A stretch of 11,681 bases of DNA. It comes from Actinomycetales bacterium. GTDB taxonomy: Bacteria; Actinomycetota; Actinomycetes; Actinomycetales; Cellulomonadaceae. The position numbers were made by a program, and so were the translations under genes. Below are positions 1 through 7,596 of the stretch, piece by piece. The stretch covers positions 1-11,681 of the forward strand of contig JAAZAC010000197.1 of assembly GCA_012514545.1 (NCBI GenBank), read 5' to 3'. The notes below the pieces were generated by a model. The model was not told the DNA's origin. It did no database searches and saw only the letters and a list, made by a program, of their open reading frames with translations. Numbering within the stretch: position 1 is the stretch's first letter; each line of letters starts with the position of its first letter.

Positions 1-2677
1 CGCGCTCGTCGCTGCGGAGCAGCTCGTACCGGCCCGAGGACATCGCCGCGAGGCGCCCGTTCGCCGCGGCCACGACGTCCTCGAACCGCCGGGCGAGCAC
101 GTACGTGCCGAGCGAGAGCTGCCGGGCGTTCTCGCCGCCGCTCGCGGCGACGACGTTCGCCATCCGCACCACGGGGCCGGCGGCCTCGCGGGCCGCGACG
201 AGCGCGGCGCACGCCCGGTCGACGGCCGCCGCCTCGCGCCGGGCGCCGTCGAGCCGGTCGCGGGCGGCCGCCGCCGACGACGCCGTCCGGACCGCCTCGG
301 CGTCCGCGGCAGAGTGGGCCTCCTCCGCCTCGGCGAGCGCGGCGGACGCGACCTCGGCGGGCACGTCGCCGACGGCGCGCACGGCCTCCTCCGCGAGCCC
401 GCGGGCGACGCGGTCGACCGCCGACTCGTGCTCGCGCACCTGCCGCTCCAGCGCGTCGAGCGCGGGGTCGTCGAGGGCAGCCGCCCGCACGGACTCCGCG
501 TCCTCGAAGCCGTGCTCGGCGAGCGCCGCGGCGCGCTCCTCGCCACGCTCGGCCAGCCGCTCGGCCGCGACCACCTGGCGCCGGGCGTCCTCCGCCCACG
601 CGGTGACGACGGCGATCCGGTCGTCGAGCGCGGCCGCCCGGGCCCGCACGGTCTCGGACGACTCGCGCGCCGCCTCGACGAGGGTCGTGGCGTCGCGGAT
701 CTCCTTGCGGAGCTGGGCCAGCGCGACGCCCTCCGTGCCGACGACCCGGTCGAGCTCGGCGCGCTGCTGCTCGAGCGCGAGCGTCGTCTCGTCGAACTCC
801 TCGAGCTCGCGCTCCACGGCGGCACGCTCGACCTCGGCCTCGCGCGCGGCCGCCACCGCCGCGCGCGCCTCGGCGACCGCCGCCTCCGCCGTCGCGACGT
901 CCCAGCCGTCGGCGACCTCGGCGGCGCCGTCCCGCCGCTCGCGCAGGGCGGTGAGCCGGTCGCTCGCCTCTCTGAGGGCCCTCTCCGCCCTCGCCAGCGC
1001 GGCCTCGGCGTCCTCGACGACCTCGGCCGTCACCCGCTCCGCCGACGACGACGCCGGGTGCGGGTGCTCGGTGCCGCCGCAGACGGGGCACGGCTCGCCG
1101 GGCGCGAGCTCGAGCGCGAGCTCGGCCGCCATGCCCGCGATCCGGGCGCGCCGCAGCGCGCTCGCCCGCGTCTCGGCGTCGGTCGCAGCGCGCGCCGCTG
1201 CCGTCGCGGCCTCCTCCGCCGCGGCCACCTGCGGCGCGAGCTCGGCGACCAGGGCTGCGGCCTGCCGACGCGCGGTCGCCTTCTCCAGCGCGACCTGCGC
1301 GTCCGCGAGCCCGGCCGCCGCCGCCGCGAGGGCGTCCCGGCGCTCCCGGAGCTCCGCCCGCGCGACCGGTCGGCGCGCGAGCCCGTCGACGAGCGCGTCG
1401 CGCTCCTCGGCCCGCCGCTCGACGCGCTCCGCGAGGTCGGCCACCGCCACGGTGAGCTCCGGCAGCCGGGCCTCGAGGTCGAGCGCCGCCTCGAGCCGGT
1501 CCCGCGCGGTGCGGCACCTGTCGCGCTCGGCGCCCAGGGCCTTCGCCTGCACCTCGGGCTCCGCGCGCTCGGGCGCGACCGCGTCGAGGTCGGGGTGCGC
1601 GGCCAGCGCGGCGGCGCGGCGGCGGGCGACCGCGACCGTGGCCTCGGCGAGCGTGGACTCGGCCTGCGCCAGCCCCACCACCGCGGGCATCGCTAGGCGC
1701 GCCCGCCGCGCGAGGGCCAGCCGCGCGACGTCGTCGGCGTGGTCGTCGGCGCGGGCGGCGAGGCGGGAGCGCTCGGCGAGCAGCGCGTCCCGCCGCTCGA
1801 CGGCGGCCAGCGTCGCCCGGGCGGCGTCCCGCGCCCGCTCGGTCACCGCGCAGCGCTCGGCCGCGGCCGCCGCGAGCGCCTCGGCGCCCGCGACCTGCCC
1901 GCCGAGGGCGTCGACGACCGCCCCGACGGCGTCCCGCAGCCGGTCGACCTCGCCCGTCGCGGCCGCCTCGCGCAGCGCGGCCGCCTCCTCCTCGGCGCAC
2001 CGCGCCGCGGCGACGAACCCGGCGGCCGCGCGGCCCACCTCCTCGCGCGCGGCGTCGAGGCCCCGCCCGGCCTCCGCGCGCATCGCCGCGAGGCGCCGCT
2101 CGAGGCGCTCGTAGACCTCCGTGCCGAACACCTTCTGCAGCACGCCGCGCCGCTCCTCGGGCTTGGCGCGCAGGAACGCCGCGAACTCGCCCTGCGGCAG
2201 CACCACCGTCTGCACGAACTGCTCGCGGTCCAGCCCGATCGCCCGCGTCAGCTCGAGCCCCGCCTCGTCGAGCCGGCTGCTGACCAGCTCGCCGTCGTCG
2301 GGCGCGTCCGGGCTCGTCAGCCGCCACAGCCGCACGGACGGCTGCTGCGTCGTCGTCCCGGTGCCCCGCTGCTTGGGCCGCTCGTACCGGGGGGTGCGCC
2401 GCACCCGGTAGAGGCCCGACGCCGTCTCGAAGACGAGGTCGACGAAGGTCTCCTCGGTGGGCGCCGCGTGGTCGGACCGGATGCGGTCCTCGCTCGCGTC
2501 GGCGGACGCGACCCTGCCGTAAAGGGCGAACACGAGCGCGTCGATGATCGTCGACTTGCCCGACCCCGTCGGCCCCTCGAGCAGGAACAGCCCCGACGCC
2601 CCGAGCGCGGCGAAGTCGATCGTGTGCCGGCCCGGGAAGGGCCCGAGGGCCTGGAACGTCATGCGGTGGAGCTGCAT
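1..2677 (-). CDS. sbcC: Exonuclease subunit SbcC (SMC-like ATPase), 3' end outside window
   Basis: SbcC is the SMC/Rad50-like ATPase of the SbcCD nuclease, which opens DNA hairpins and trims DNA ends. 892 codons are visible and the frame is still open at the left edge. Seen: the N-terminal ATPase half with Walker A GPTGSGKS at residues 35-42, the LPQGEF motif at about 160-165, a long Ala/Arg/Glu-rich coiled coil, and a zinc-hook CPVC at residues 530-533. After the second coiled-coil arm comes LSLGTYVLARRFEDVV, the segment just before the ABC signature in this family. The signature and Walker B themselves are outside the window, so perhaps 130-150 residues are missing (inferred from the family's usual length of about 1,000). 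The ATG shares one base with the sbcD stop (TGATG), and a GGAGG lies 10 bases upstream inside sbcD. This indicates translational coupling. SMC or Rad50 proper are less likely given the sbcD partner. Confidence 0.95.
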   Translation of the reverse strand, partial: MQLHRMTFQALGPFPGRHTIDFAALGASGLFLLEGPTGSGKSTIIDALVFALYGRVASADASEDRIRSDHAAPTEETFVDLVFETASGLYRVRRTPRYERPKQRGTGTTTQQPSVRLWRLTSPDAPDDGELVSSRLDEAGLELTRAIGLDREQFVQTVVLPQGEFAAFLRAKPEERRGVLQKVFGTEVYERLERRLAAMRAEAGRGLDAAREEVGRAAAGFVAAARCAEEEAAALREAAATGEVDRLRDAVGAVVDALGGQVAGAEALAAAAAERCAVTERARDAARATLAAVERRDALLAERSRLAARADDHADDVARLALARRARLAMPAVVGLAQAESTLAEATVAVARRRAAALAAHPDLDAVAPERAEPEVQAKALGAERDRCRTARDRLEAALDLEARLPELTVAVADLAERVERRAEERDALVDGLARRPVARAELRERRDALAAAAAGLADAQVALEKATARRQAAALVAELAPQVAAAEEAATAAARAATDAETRASALRRARIAGMAAELALELAPGEPCPVCGGTEHPHPASSSAERVTAEVVEDAEAALARAERALREASDRLTALRERRDGAAEVADGWDVATAEAAVAEARAAVAAAREAEVERAAVERELEEFDETTLALEQQRAELDRVVGTEGVALAQLRKEIRDATTLVEAARESSETVRARAAALDDRIAVVTAWAEDARRQVVAAERLAERGEERAAALAEHGFEDAESVRAAALDDPALDALERQVREHESAVDRVARGLAEEAVRAVGDVPAEVASAALAEAEEAHSAADAEAVRTASSAAAARDRLDGARREAAAVDRACAALVAAREAAGPVVRMANVVAASGGENARQLSLGTYVLARRFEDVVAAANGRLAAMSSGRYELLRSDER

Positions 2678-3936
2678 CAGGCGCTCGCCTCCGCGCGCAG
2701 CACGTCCTCGTACGCGGCCCGCAGGACGGCGAGCTCCGCCTCCGTGGGCGGGGCGCCCGTGACGTGCGCGACGAACTCCGCCGTCACCTCGACCGGGTCG
2801 CGCGTCGCCGTGACCGCGGCCGGCCCGCCGCGCGCCGCGCCCGCGGGCGGCCGGTGCTCGGTGACGAGCAGGTGGGGGAACCGCGCCTTGAGCCGCGCGT
2901 GCAGCTCGGGCGGCCGCACGGGGTCGGTGACGACGGCGCGCAGCCAGTCGTCGACGTGGCCGTCGCCCGCCGGGCCGAGCAGGTCGGCGAGCGTCCCCGT
3001 CACCTCGGCCAGGCGCCGCGGCACGGGCGCCGGCACGAGCTCGGTCCCGGCGACGCCGTCGGGCCCGAGGTCGACGAGGACCGTCGACTTGCGGTGGTGC
3101 ATCTCCGAGAACGAGTAGGCGAGCGGCGACCCGCTGTACCGGAGCACGGGGACGGGCTCCGCGCCGTCGGGCCCCTTGCCGTCGGGCCCCTTGCCGTCGG
3201 GCCCCGCGCCGTCGCCCCGCCCGACGCCGGACGGGAAGGAGATCTGCTGCGGCCCGTGCAGGTGGCCCAGCGCCGCGTAGTGGACGCCCGCGAACACGCC
3301 CGCGGGCACCGCGTCCACGCCGCCCACGCGGATGTCGCGCTCGGAGTCCGAGGGCAGCCCGCCGACGACGAACGCGTGGGCCATCACGACCGAGCGGGTG
3401 CCCGCCGGCCGGCCCGCGAGGTCCCGGCGCACGCGCCGCATCGCCGCCGCCATGACGGCCTCGTGCGACCGGGGCAGCTCGCCCGCGCCGTCGCCCCCGT
3501 CCGGTCCGTCGTCGTCGGCGAGGACGCGCCGCACGGAGTCGGGGTCCAGGTACGGCAGGGCGTGCACGACGACGGGCCCGTGCGCGTCGGCGAGGACGAC
3601 CGGCCGGCCGACGTCGGCGACGCGCGCGCGCAGGTGCACGCCGTCGCGCATGAGCTCGGCGCCGAACCCGAGGCGGATCGCGGAGTCGTGGTTGCCGGGG
3701 GTGACGACGACGGCGGCGGTCTCGCTCAGCCGGCGCAGCGCGTCCGCGAGCACCTGCACCGCCTCCACCGGCGGCACGGCGCGGTCGTAGACGTCGCCGG
3801 CCACGAGCACCGCGTCGACGCGCTCCGCCCGCGCCACCTCGACGAGGTGGTCGAGGAACGCGGCCTGGTGCCCGAGCAGGTCCACACCGTGGAGGGTGCG
3901 ACCGAGGTGCCAGTCGCTGGTGTGGAGCAGGCGCAT
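2677..3936 (-). CDS. sbcD: Exonuclease subunit SbcD (Mre11-like nuclease)
   Basis: A 419-residue metallophosphoesterase that supplies the Mn-dependent nuclease activity of SbcCD. Metal-binding motifs are all present: TSDWHLG (D8, H10), GDVYDR (D48), GNHD (N82, H83), MAHAF (H187) and GHLH (H225, H227). The following RYSGSPLAYSFSE is typical of SbcD. The ATG at 3936 was chosen because MRLLHTSDWHLG is the standard start of the family. The same frame stays open far upstream, but that part is antisense to the peptidase gene and resembles no protein. No strong Shine-Dalgarno precedes this ATG. The protein carries an extra Gly/Pro/Asp/Lys-rich loop at about residues 233-265, between GHLHGPQQ and RYSGSP, which contains three 5-residue repeats (GAGPD, GKGPD, GKGPD). 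It is the first gene of the sbcD-sbcC operon and is followed immediately by sbcC. Identification is firm; the effect of the loop is unknown. Confidence 0.96.
   Translation of the reverse strand: MRLLHTSDWHLGRTLHGVDLLGHQAAFLDHLVEVARAERVDAVLVAGDVYDRAVPPVEAVQVLADALRRLSETAAVVVTPGNHDSAIRLGFGAELMRDGVHLRARVADVGRPVVLADAHGPVVVHALPYLDPDSVRRVLADDDGPDGGDGAGELPRSHEAVMAAAMRRVRRDLAGRPAGTRSVVMAHAFVVGGLPSDSERDIRVGGVDAVPAGVFAGVHYAALGHLHGPQQISFPSGVGRGDGAGPDGKGPDGKGPDGAEPVPVLRYSGSPLAYSFSEMHHRKSTVLVDLGPDGVAGTELVPAPVPRRLAEVTGTLADLLGPAGDGHVDDWLRAVVTDPVRPPELHARLKARFPHLLVTEHRPPAGAARGGPAAVTATRDPVEVTAEFVAHVTGAPPTEAELAVLRAAYEDVLRAEASA
3166..3210 (-). repeat. 15-base tandem repeat, three units, inside sbcD
   Basis: Three head-to-tail 15-base units lie at 3166-3180, 3181-3195 and 3196-3210. 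The first two are identical (plus strand gtcgggccccttgcc); the third differs where ttg becomes gcg. They encode residues 243-257 of SbcD as GAGPD-GKGPD-GKGPD. Because the unit is a multiple of three, gain or loss of units keeps the frame. The repeat lies in a loop that is normally short in SbcD. Confidence 0.93.
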
Positions 3937-4008
3937 GGCCCGACGGTACGGCGCGCCGCCGACACCGCCGCCCCGCCACGCGGCCCCGTCCCCAGCCGGC
4001 CACGCACC

Positions 4009-4030
4009 CGCCACCCACCCGCCACCCACC
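4009..4030. repeat. 11-base tandem duplication in the sbcD/peptidase intergenic region
   Basis: Two exact copies of cgccacccacc stand next to each other, followed by a partial third start. The surroundings (3985-4060) are C-rich and low in complexity. No function is evident. It is probably replication slippage in the 267-base divergent region 3937-4203, where I see no convincing sigma-70 promoter for either gene. Confidence 0.6.
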
Positions 4031-4172
4031 CGGTGCCGACCCCCGCCCGACCGTCCCGCCGCGCCGCCCGCCGAGGGTGGCAGGATCCCGGGTGAGATCT
4101 GCCCGTGACGGTCAAGCAGGGGGCCGCCGCCGCCGATGTCCGAGCCAACGCCCCCCGCCCGAAGTCGTGCGT

Positions 4173-4186
4173 GGCGCCGCGGCGCC
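4173..4186. promoter_or_regulatory. 14-base perfect palindrome upstream of the S9 peptidase gene
   Basis: The sequence ggcgccgcggcgcc is its own reverse complement. It ends 7 bases before the Shine-Dalgarno of the peptidase gene, so it could be an operator or a leader hairpin. In DNA this GC-rich such palindromes also arise by chance, so the call is weak. Confidence 0.25.
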
Positions 4187-4193
4187 GGCACCC

Positions 4194-4200
4194 AGGAGGA
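4194..4200 (+). promoter_or_regulatory. Strong Shine-Dalgarno that fixes the peptidase start
   Basis: AGGAGGA lies four bases before the ATG at 4204. The frame is open upstream to a GTG at 4105, but that extension (33 residues) is Arg/Pro/Ala-rich with no family resemblance and has no comparable ribosome site. This site therefore decides the start. Confidence 0.85.
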
Positions 4201-4203
4201 CAC

Positions 4204-6369
4204 ATGCAGTCGCCCGCCGATCGCGGCCGTGGGCTCCGCCTCGTCCAGGACCCGCCGGAGTTCCCGACGCTGACGACCCCCTTCCACGACCTCGACGAGT
4301 ACGTCCGCCTCCCCCGCATGGAGGGCCTCGTCCTGTCGCCGGACGGCTCGCGGCTCGTCACCCAGGTCTCGACGCTCAACGCGGACGGCACCAAGACGCA
4401 CACCGCGCTGTGGGAGGTCTACCCGACCCGCGCCAAGCCGGCCCGCCGCCTGACCCGCAGCGCCGAGGGCGAGACCGGCGCGGCGTTCACCCCCGACGGC
4501 GACCTGCTGTTCACGTCCGCGCGCCCCAACGCGGACGCCTCCGACGAGGAGAACGACCGCAGGACCCCCGCCCTCTGGGTGCTGCCCGCGGGCGGCGGCG
4601 AGGCGCGCATCGTCGCGTCGCGCCCCGGCGGCGTGCACCAGGTGCGGACCGCGCGCTCGTCGCCCGCCGTCGTCTTCACCACGCGCATGCTCCCCCGCGC
4701 CGAGGACGGCACCGCCGACGACCGCCTCCGCAAGCTCCGCAAGGAGAAGAAGGTCTCCGCCGTCCTGCACGACGGCTACCCGGTGCGCTACTGGGACCAC
4801 GACCTCGGCCCCGACAGCACCCACCTGCTCGGCTGGCACTTCCGGCCCGGCGACGACGTGGCGCGCTCGGTCGAGGTCGCGAGCCTGTCGATCGAGCACC
4901 TCAAGGTCAGCGACCTCACGCCGAATCCCGGCCAGGCGCTCCTCGAGGCGGAGTTCGACCTCTCCCCCGACGGCACGTTCGTCGTGTCCACCTGGCTCGT
5001 GCCGACCGGGCGCGGCGCGTCCCGCACGATCCTCGTCCGGATCGACATCGACACCCAGCAGCGCACCGTCCTCGTCGACGACCCCGGGGCCGACCTCGGC
5101 GCGCCCGTGATCTCCCCCGACGGCACGCACGTCGCCTACCGCCGCACGTCCCTCTCCACGCCGACGACGGCGCCCCGCGTCACCCTCGAGCTGCTCGACC
5201 TGGCGGACGGGTCGCCGCGGACGCTCGTGCCCGAGTGGGACCGGTGGCCGACCTGCCACCAGTGGCTGCCGGACGGCTCGGGCCTGCTCGTCACCGCGGA
5301 CCAGGACGGCCGCGCGCCCGTGTTCCACGTGGACCTGGAGTCCGACACGGTCGCCCAGCTGACGCACGACGACTACACGTACTCCGACCTGCAGGTCGCG
5401 CCCGACGCGCGGGTCGTCTACGCGATGCGTTCGTCCTACCTCGCGCCCGCGCACCCCGTGCGGATCCAGCTCACCCCGGAGCCCAACCGCGAGCGCGGCA
5501 CCGTGACCGTGCTGCGGGCGCCCGCCGGCCCGCCGACGCTGCCCGGCTGGCTCACCGAGATCCGCACGACCGTCGGCGAGGGCGACGACGCGCACGAGGT
5601 GCGCGGCTGGCTCTGCATGCCCGACGGCGCGTCCGCCGAGGCCCCCGCGCCCCTCCTGCTGTGGATCCACGGCGGCCCGCTGGCGTCGTGGAACACGTGG
5701 GCCTGGCGCTGGAACCCGTGGCTCATGGTCGCCCAGGGGTACGCCGTCCTGCTGCCGGACCCGGCCCTGTCGACGGGCTACGGCCAGGAGTTCGTCCAGC
5801 GCGGCTGGGGCCGCTGGGGCGAGGCGCCCTACACGGACCTCATGGCGATCACGGACGCGACGGTCGCGCGCGAGGACGTCGACGAGATGCGCACGGCCGC
5901 GATGGGCGGCTCGTTCGGCGGCTACATGGCGAACTGGATCGCCGGGCACACCGACCGCTTCGACGCGATCGTCACGCACGCGAGCCTCTGGGCGCTGGAC
6001 CAGTTCGGCCCGACGACGGACCTCGCCTTCTACTGGGCGCGCGAGATGACGCCGGAGATGGCTCTGGAGAACTCGCCGCACCGGTTCGTGGCGGACATCC
6101 GCACGCCGATGCTCGTCGTGCACGGCGACAAGGACTACCGCGTGCCGATCGGCGAGGGTCTGCGCCTCTGGTACGACCTGCTGTCCGCGTCCGGCCTGCC
6201 CGCCGACGAGGACGGCAGCACCGTCCACCGGTTCCTGTACTTCCCGGACGAGAACCACTGGGTGCTCAGCCCGCAGCACGCCAAGCTCTGGTACGAGGTG
6301 GTCCTGGCCTTCCTCGCCGAGCACGTGCTGGGGCGCGGGCGCCAGGAGCTGCCCGAGACCCTCGGCTGA
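4204..6369 (+). CDS. S9-family serine peptidase (prolyl oligopeptidase-like)
   Basis: A 721-residue peptidase or acylaminoacyl-peptidase-like enzyme that cleaves short peptides. The exact specificity cannot be read from the sequence. The N-terminal part (about residues 40-430) is a beta-propeller with recurring SPDG/TPDG blade motifs, for example LSPDGSRL at 44 and ISPDGTHVAY at 303. The C-terminal part (about 450-715) is an alpha/beta hydrolase: HGGP oxyanion motif from H489, nucleophile S570 in GGSFGGY, D644 in HGDKDYRVP, and H685 in DENHWV. The triad is complete and in the right order and spacing. There is no signal peptide or membrane segment, so it is probably cytoplasmic. It is transcribed alone, divergent from sbcD and convergent with the STAS gene. 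The last codons and stop lie in a tandem duplication. Dipeptidyl-peptidase or esterase activity remains possible. Confidence 0.93.
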   Translation: MQSPADRGRGLRLVQDPPEFPTLTTPFHDLDEYVRLPRMEGLVLSPDGSRLVTQVSTLNADGTKTHTALWEVYPTRAKPARRLTRSAEGETGAAFTPDGDLLFTSARPNADASDEENDRRTPALWVLPAGGGEARIVASRPGGVHQVRTARSSPAVVFTTRMLPRAEDGTADDRLRKLRKEKKVSAVLHDGYPVRYWDHDLGPDSTHLLGWHFRPGDDVARSVEVASLSIEHLKVSDLTPNPGQALLEAEFDLSPDGTFVVSTWLVPTGRGASRTILVRIDIDTQQRTVLVDDPGADLGAPVISPDGTHVAYRRTSLSTPTTAPRVTLELLDLADGSPRTLVPEWDRWPTCHQWLPDGSGLLVTADQDGRAPVFHVDLESDTVAQLTHDDYTYSDLQVAPDARVVYAMRSSYLAPAHPVRIQLTPEPNRERGTVTVLRAPAGPPTLPGWLTEIRTTVGEGDDAHEVRGWLCMPDGASAEAPAPLLLWIHGGPLASWNTWAWRWNPWLMVAQGYAVLLPDPALSTGYGQEFVQRGWGRWGEAPYTDLMAITDATVAREDVDEMRTAAMGGSFGGYMANWIAGHTDRFDAIVTHASLWALDQFGPTTDLAFYWAREMTPEMALENSPHRFVADIRTPMLVVHGDKDYRVPIGEGLRLWYDLLSASGLPADEDGSTVHRFLYFPDENHWVLSPQHAKLWYEVVLAFLAEHVLGRGRQELPETLG

Positions 6370-6404
6370 ACCCCTCGGCGGACCCTCGGCTGAACCCTCG
6401 GCGG
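6358..6404 (+). repeat. Tandem duplication spanning the end of the peptidase gene
   Basis: A 24-base unit (6358-6381) holding the codons for Thr-Leu-Gly, the TGA stop and downstream bases is followed by a 23-base copy (6382-6404) that lacks one C in a run of four. A further fragment, ccctcgg, follows at 6407-6413. Only the first copy's stop is used; the second copy is non-coding. Confidence 0.85.
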
Positions 6405-6410
6405 AGCCCT

Positions 6411-6448
6411 CGGCCCCGCGGGCGCGGGAGTGCGCGGTCGCGGGGCCG
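6411..6448. terminator. GC hairpin between convergent genes, possible bidirectional terminator
   Basis: A perfect 10-base inverted repeat (cggccccgcg at 6411-6420, cgcggggccg at 6439-6448) flanks an 18-base loop. It sits between the peptidase stop and the end of the oppositely oriented STAS gene, where a shared terminator is expected. There is no T-tract on either side, so intrinsic termination would be of the U-less type thought common in actinomycetes. The function is inferred from position. Confidence 0.5.
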
Positions 6449-6474
6449 CGGCCGCGCGCCGCCGCCCTCGGGCG

Positions 6475-6846
6475 TCAGGCCGAGCCGGCCGGCACGGCGT
6501 CGGGCGCGTGCCCGGGCGTGAACTCGAACGGGATCGTCCCGCCGATGCCGATGAGGTCGAGCATCTCGATCACGAGGGCCGGCGGGTCGCGGAGGACGGC
6601 GGTCGAGCCCTCGTCGGCGGCCATGCGGTGCACCTGGAGGATGAACGCGATCCCCGAGGAGTCGATGAAGGTCACGTCCGACACGTCGACGACGTAGGGG
6701 CCACCGCGGTTCGCCAGCGCGATCATGGCCATGCTCGCCTGGTCGCGCAGCGACGCGTCGACGTCGCCCCACAGGCGGACGAGCGACCTGGTCTCGTCCT
6801 CGCTGACCTCGATGCCACCCGACGCGGTCCGGTTCTCGTCGTTCAC
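6475..6846 (-). CDS. STAS-domain protein, anti-sigma-factor antagonist (SpoIIAA/RsbV type)
   Basis: A 123-residue single-domain protein. In this family the unphosphorylated form binds an anti-sigma kinase (SpoIIAB/RsbW type) and frees a sigma factor, while phosphorylation on a serine switches it off. Seen: VVDVSDVTFIDSSGIAFIL at residues 52-70, the conserved STAS core. The DSSG motif is at 62-65, and S64 lines up with phospho-Ser58 of B. subtilis SpoIIAA. The N-terminal strand LVRLWGDVDASL matches the usual start of the fold. The start is GTG at 6846 with AGGGAA nine bases upstream; an ATG ten bases further upstream is out of frame. No kinase, phosphatase or sigma-factor gene is in the window, so its partners are unknown. 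It is the last of four minus-strand genes but lies 227 bases after the deacylase, so it is probably transcribed separately. Confidence 0.88.
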   Translation of the reverse strand: MNDENRTASGGIEVSEDETRSLVRLWGDVDASLRDQASMAMIALANRGGPYVVDVSDVTFIDSSGIAFILQVHRMAADEGSTAVLRDPPALVIEMLDLIGIGGTIPFEFTPGHAPDAVPAGSA

Positions 6847-6893
6847 GGCGCCTCATTCCCTGCGGGTGTCTGTCACCGGTCGTCGTACAGTCC

Positions 6894-6920
6894 GACGCGC
6901 GGGCGGGCCGAGTTGTTCCC
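6894..6920 (-). promoter_or_regulatory. Possible ECF-type promoter for the STAS gene
   Basis: Read on the minus strand, GGGAAC (6920-6915) is followed after 17 bases by CGTC (6897-6894), the spacing and sequence style of ECF sigma-factor promoters. Transcription would start near 6887, about 40 bases before the GTG. The match is short and was found by eye, so it may be chance. The rest of the 6847-7073 gap holds GACGGCGAC-type simple repeats and nothing else I recognise. Confidence 0.3.
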
Positions 6921-7073
6921 GGGGCGCCGTTGCACCGGTCACGTCACCGTGCCGAGGCAGCGTACGCCACGACGGCGACGACGGCGCGCGGACGGCGACG
7001 ATTCACCCGGGCGGCCCAGGCCGGTCGCTTGGCCGGGCGCGGTCCCAGCGGGCTGCCCCGGGGTCGACGGTGC

Positions 7074-7553
7074 TCACTCGGGGTCGGTCACGTCCGCGAC
7101 CGTCGCGCCGAGCGCGAGGACGAGCCTGTTGCCGTCGAGCGTCGCGGCGACCCCGTGCCCGCCGGCGCCGATGGAGACCGCCCGCCCGGGCACCCGCGCG
7201 TCGGCGACCACCGGCCACGGGCGCACCGAGCCGAAGGGCGTGATCGTGCCCCGCTCGTACCCGGTGACCTCGCGCGCGACGTCGGCGTCCGGCATCGACA
7301 GCCGGGAGACGCCGAGCAGCGCGCGCAGCTTGGGCCACGAGATGGTCCGCCCGCCGGGCACGAGCACGAAGAGGTAGTCGTCCTCGCCGCGGCGCACGAC
7401 GAGCGTCTTGACGATCTGGTCGGGCGCGAGCCGGCGCGCGGCCGCCGCCTCCTCGAGGCTGCGTACGGGTGGGTGCCGGACGATGCGGTACCGCAGGCCG
7501 GACGCCTCGAGCGCCGCGAGGGCGCGGGCCTCGCCGTCGGGAAGGTCGCTCAC
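7074..7553 (-). CDS. YbaK/EbsC-family aminoacyl-tRNA deacylase
   Basis: A 159-residue protein of the YbaK/ProX editing superfamily, whose members hydrolyse mischarged aminoacyl-tRNAs such as Cys-tRNA(Pro). Seen: RYRIVRHPPVRSLEEAAAA at about residues 21-39, the typical opening, then QIVKTLVVR with the conserved lysine K49. FVLVPGGRTISWPKLRALLG follows at about 62-81, and the GTITPFG loop corresponds to the GxxxPFG substrate-pocket motif. The length is normal for a stand-alone deacylase. The start is GTG at 7553; a nearby ATG (7561) is out of frame and meets a stop at once. The ribosome site is only a weak GGGGCGG. It lies 43 bases after the MCP-type gene on the same strand, so co-transcription is possible. 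Which mischarged tRNA it edits cannot be decided here. Confidence 0.88.
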   Translation of the reverse strand: MSDLPDGEARALAALEASGLRYRIVRHPPVRSLEEAAAARRLAPDQIVKTLVVRRGEDDYLFVLVPGGRTISWPKLRALLGVSRLSMPDADVAREVTGYERGTITPFGSVRPWPVVADARVPGRAVSIGAGGHGVAATLDGNRLVLALGATVADVTDPE

Positions 7554-7596
7554 CGCCCCATGGTCACACGACCGCGCGCCGGTCGGTCCGCGCCGG

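Noticed and set aside
1..2677. SbcC gene as truncated or decayed
   Set aside because: The frame is open to the window edge, the checked minus-strand stop triplets are all out of frame, and the last visible residues match the conserved segment before the ABC signature. The gene is simply cut by the window.
105..3118. Several long plus-strand open frames opposite sbcC and sbcD
   Set aside because: Their translations are Ser/Arg/Ala- or Arg/Gly/Leu-rich with no family features. The minus strand carries clear SbcC and SbcD motifs.
4100..4125. TTGACC on the minus strand as a -35 box for sbcD
   Set aside because: No acceptable -10 hexamer follows at 16-18 bases.
4105..4203. GTG at 4105 as the start of the S9 peptidase
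   Set aside because: The added 33 residues look non-coding, and the ATG at 4204 has a textbook AGGAGGA four bases upstream.
3937..6324. A very long minus-strand open frame continuing upstream of sbcD across the peptidase gene
   Set aside because: It is antisense to a well-identified S9 peptidase, is Arg/Val/Gly-rich without any domain, and exists because stops are rare in DNA of this GC content. The SbcD family start at 3936 is clear.
6960..7010. Repeated gacggcgac triplet-like stretch as a CRISPR or regulatory array
   Set aside because: The units are too short and irregular, with no spacers. It looks like simple GC-rich low complexity.
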